Source: an uncultured Erysipelotrichaceae bacterium | Lineage (GTDB): Bacteria > Bacillota_I > Bacilli_A > Erysipelotrichales > Erysipelotrichaceae | NCBI GenBank assembly: GCA_945877255.1 | Contig: CAMCRE010000010.1 | Coordinates: 1 to 51,642, forward strand | DNA length: 51,642 nt | Direction of reading: 5' to 3' | Shown: positions 51,518 to 51,642 of the stretch, piece after piece | How positions within the stretch are numbered: position 1 is the first letter of the stretch | Layout of the letters: every line of letters starts with the position of its first letter | Notes under the pieces: generated by a model | Seen by the model: the letters and a program-made list of their open reading frames with translations, nothing else | The model's database searches: none | What the model was told of the DNA's origin: nothing | Position numbers and translations under genes: made by a program

Positions 51518-51593
51518 GGTCCGGTGGTGTAGTGGTTAACATGCCTCCCTGTCACGGAGGAGATCGCGGGTTCGATCCCCGTCCGGACCGCCA
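51518..51593 (+). tRNA. tRNA-Asp (anticodon GTC), copy 1
   Basis: The 76-base gene starts GGTCCGG, ends CCGGACC-G-CCA, with anticodon loop CTGTCAC (GTC). It is 13 bases after tRNA-Ser. Confidence 0.95.
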
Positions 51594-51606
51594 TTAAATA
51601 AATTAT

Positions 51607-51642
51607 GGTCCGGTGGTGTAGTGGTTAACATGCCTCCCTGTC
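51607..51642 (+). tRNA. tRNA-Asp (anticodon GTC), copy 2, cut by the window edge
   Basis: The first 36 bases, up to the anticodon, are identical to copy 1. The spacer before it (TTAAATAAATTAT) is the same 13 bases that precede copy 1, so an 89-base unit has been duplicated. Confidence 0.9.

Noticed and set aside
51345-51597. Short frames across the tRNA-Ser/tRNA-Asp genes on both strands
   Set aside because: They translate tRNA sequence; the tRNA genes explain the bases fully.

Overview
The window is AT-rich chromosomal DNA from a low-GC Gram-positive bacterium (Bacillota, class Bacilli or a close relative). Strong GGAGG-type ribosome binding sites, lipobox lipoproteins, CCA-encoding tRNA genes and TGA used as a stop all fit. 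The YSIRK-type signal peptide, an M26 (IgA1-protease/Zmp-type) metallopeptidase with a SHIRT-like repeat, and a histidine-triad (Pht-like) lipoprotein point to a host-associated fermentative coccus. A Gemella-like or Streptococcus-like organism is my inference; the base composition looks too AT-rich for most streptococci. Almost all genes lie on the minus strand.

Layout. 1-3.7 kb: 5' part of a very large surface metalloprotease gene that runs off the left edge. 3.7-12.4 kb: a three-gene cluster (VOC protein, DUF2200, DUF1294), a methionine-type ABC importer (metQ, metI, metN) behind purB, a DsbA-like protein with a lipoprotein, a secreted CHAP amidase, and deoD-tpiA. 12.5-24.2 kb: an unrecognised membrane-anchored protein, pta, an HxlR regulator, tRNA-Trp, the thiI-rlmA-ffh operon, an AraC regulator, an ankyrin protein, a small membrane protein, a cyclophilin, a DUF4438 protein, pepF and an SDR. 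24.2-30.6 kb: a five-gene chromosome-segregation operon parE-parC-scpA-scpB-rluB. 30.6-35.1 kb: a secreted triple-PepSY protein, the histidine-triad lipoprotein and an RclA/Har-like flavin disulfide reductase. 35.2-37.2 kb: tRNA-Leu, tRNA-Cys, asnA, a tiny 34-residue lipoprotein and a MarR regulator. 37.2-43.2 kb: mutS-mutL-miaA-ldh in one operon. 43.3-45.0 kb: an AbiE-type toxin-antitoxin pair with its own operator-promoter. 45.0-51.3 kb: a tightly overlapping operon murF-ddl-alr-lipoprotein-tsaC-rpiB/pgeF fusion and two small membrane proteins. 51.4 kb to the end: tRNA-Ser and two tandem tRNA-Asp genes, the second cut by the window edge.

How the parts fit. Most of the window is core metabolism and information processing arranged in compact operons with 1-11 nt overlaps and clear intrinsic terminators. 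The accessory parts are the surface/secreted proteins (M26 protease, CHAP protein, PepSY protein, Pht-like protein, several lipoproteins) and the AbiE pair between two housekeeping operons. The points I find most worth following are the RpiB-PgeF fusion with an altered laccase-family motif, the multi-domain M26 protein, the Ile at the quinolone-determining Ser position of ParC, the AbiE operator, the PepSY tandem duplication and the inverted repeat over the metN promoter. I did not find a clearly new multi-gene system.
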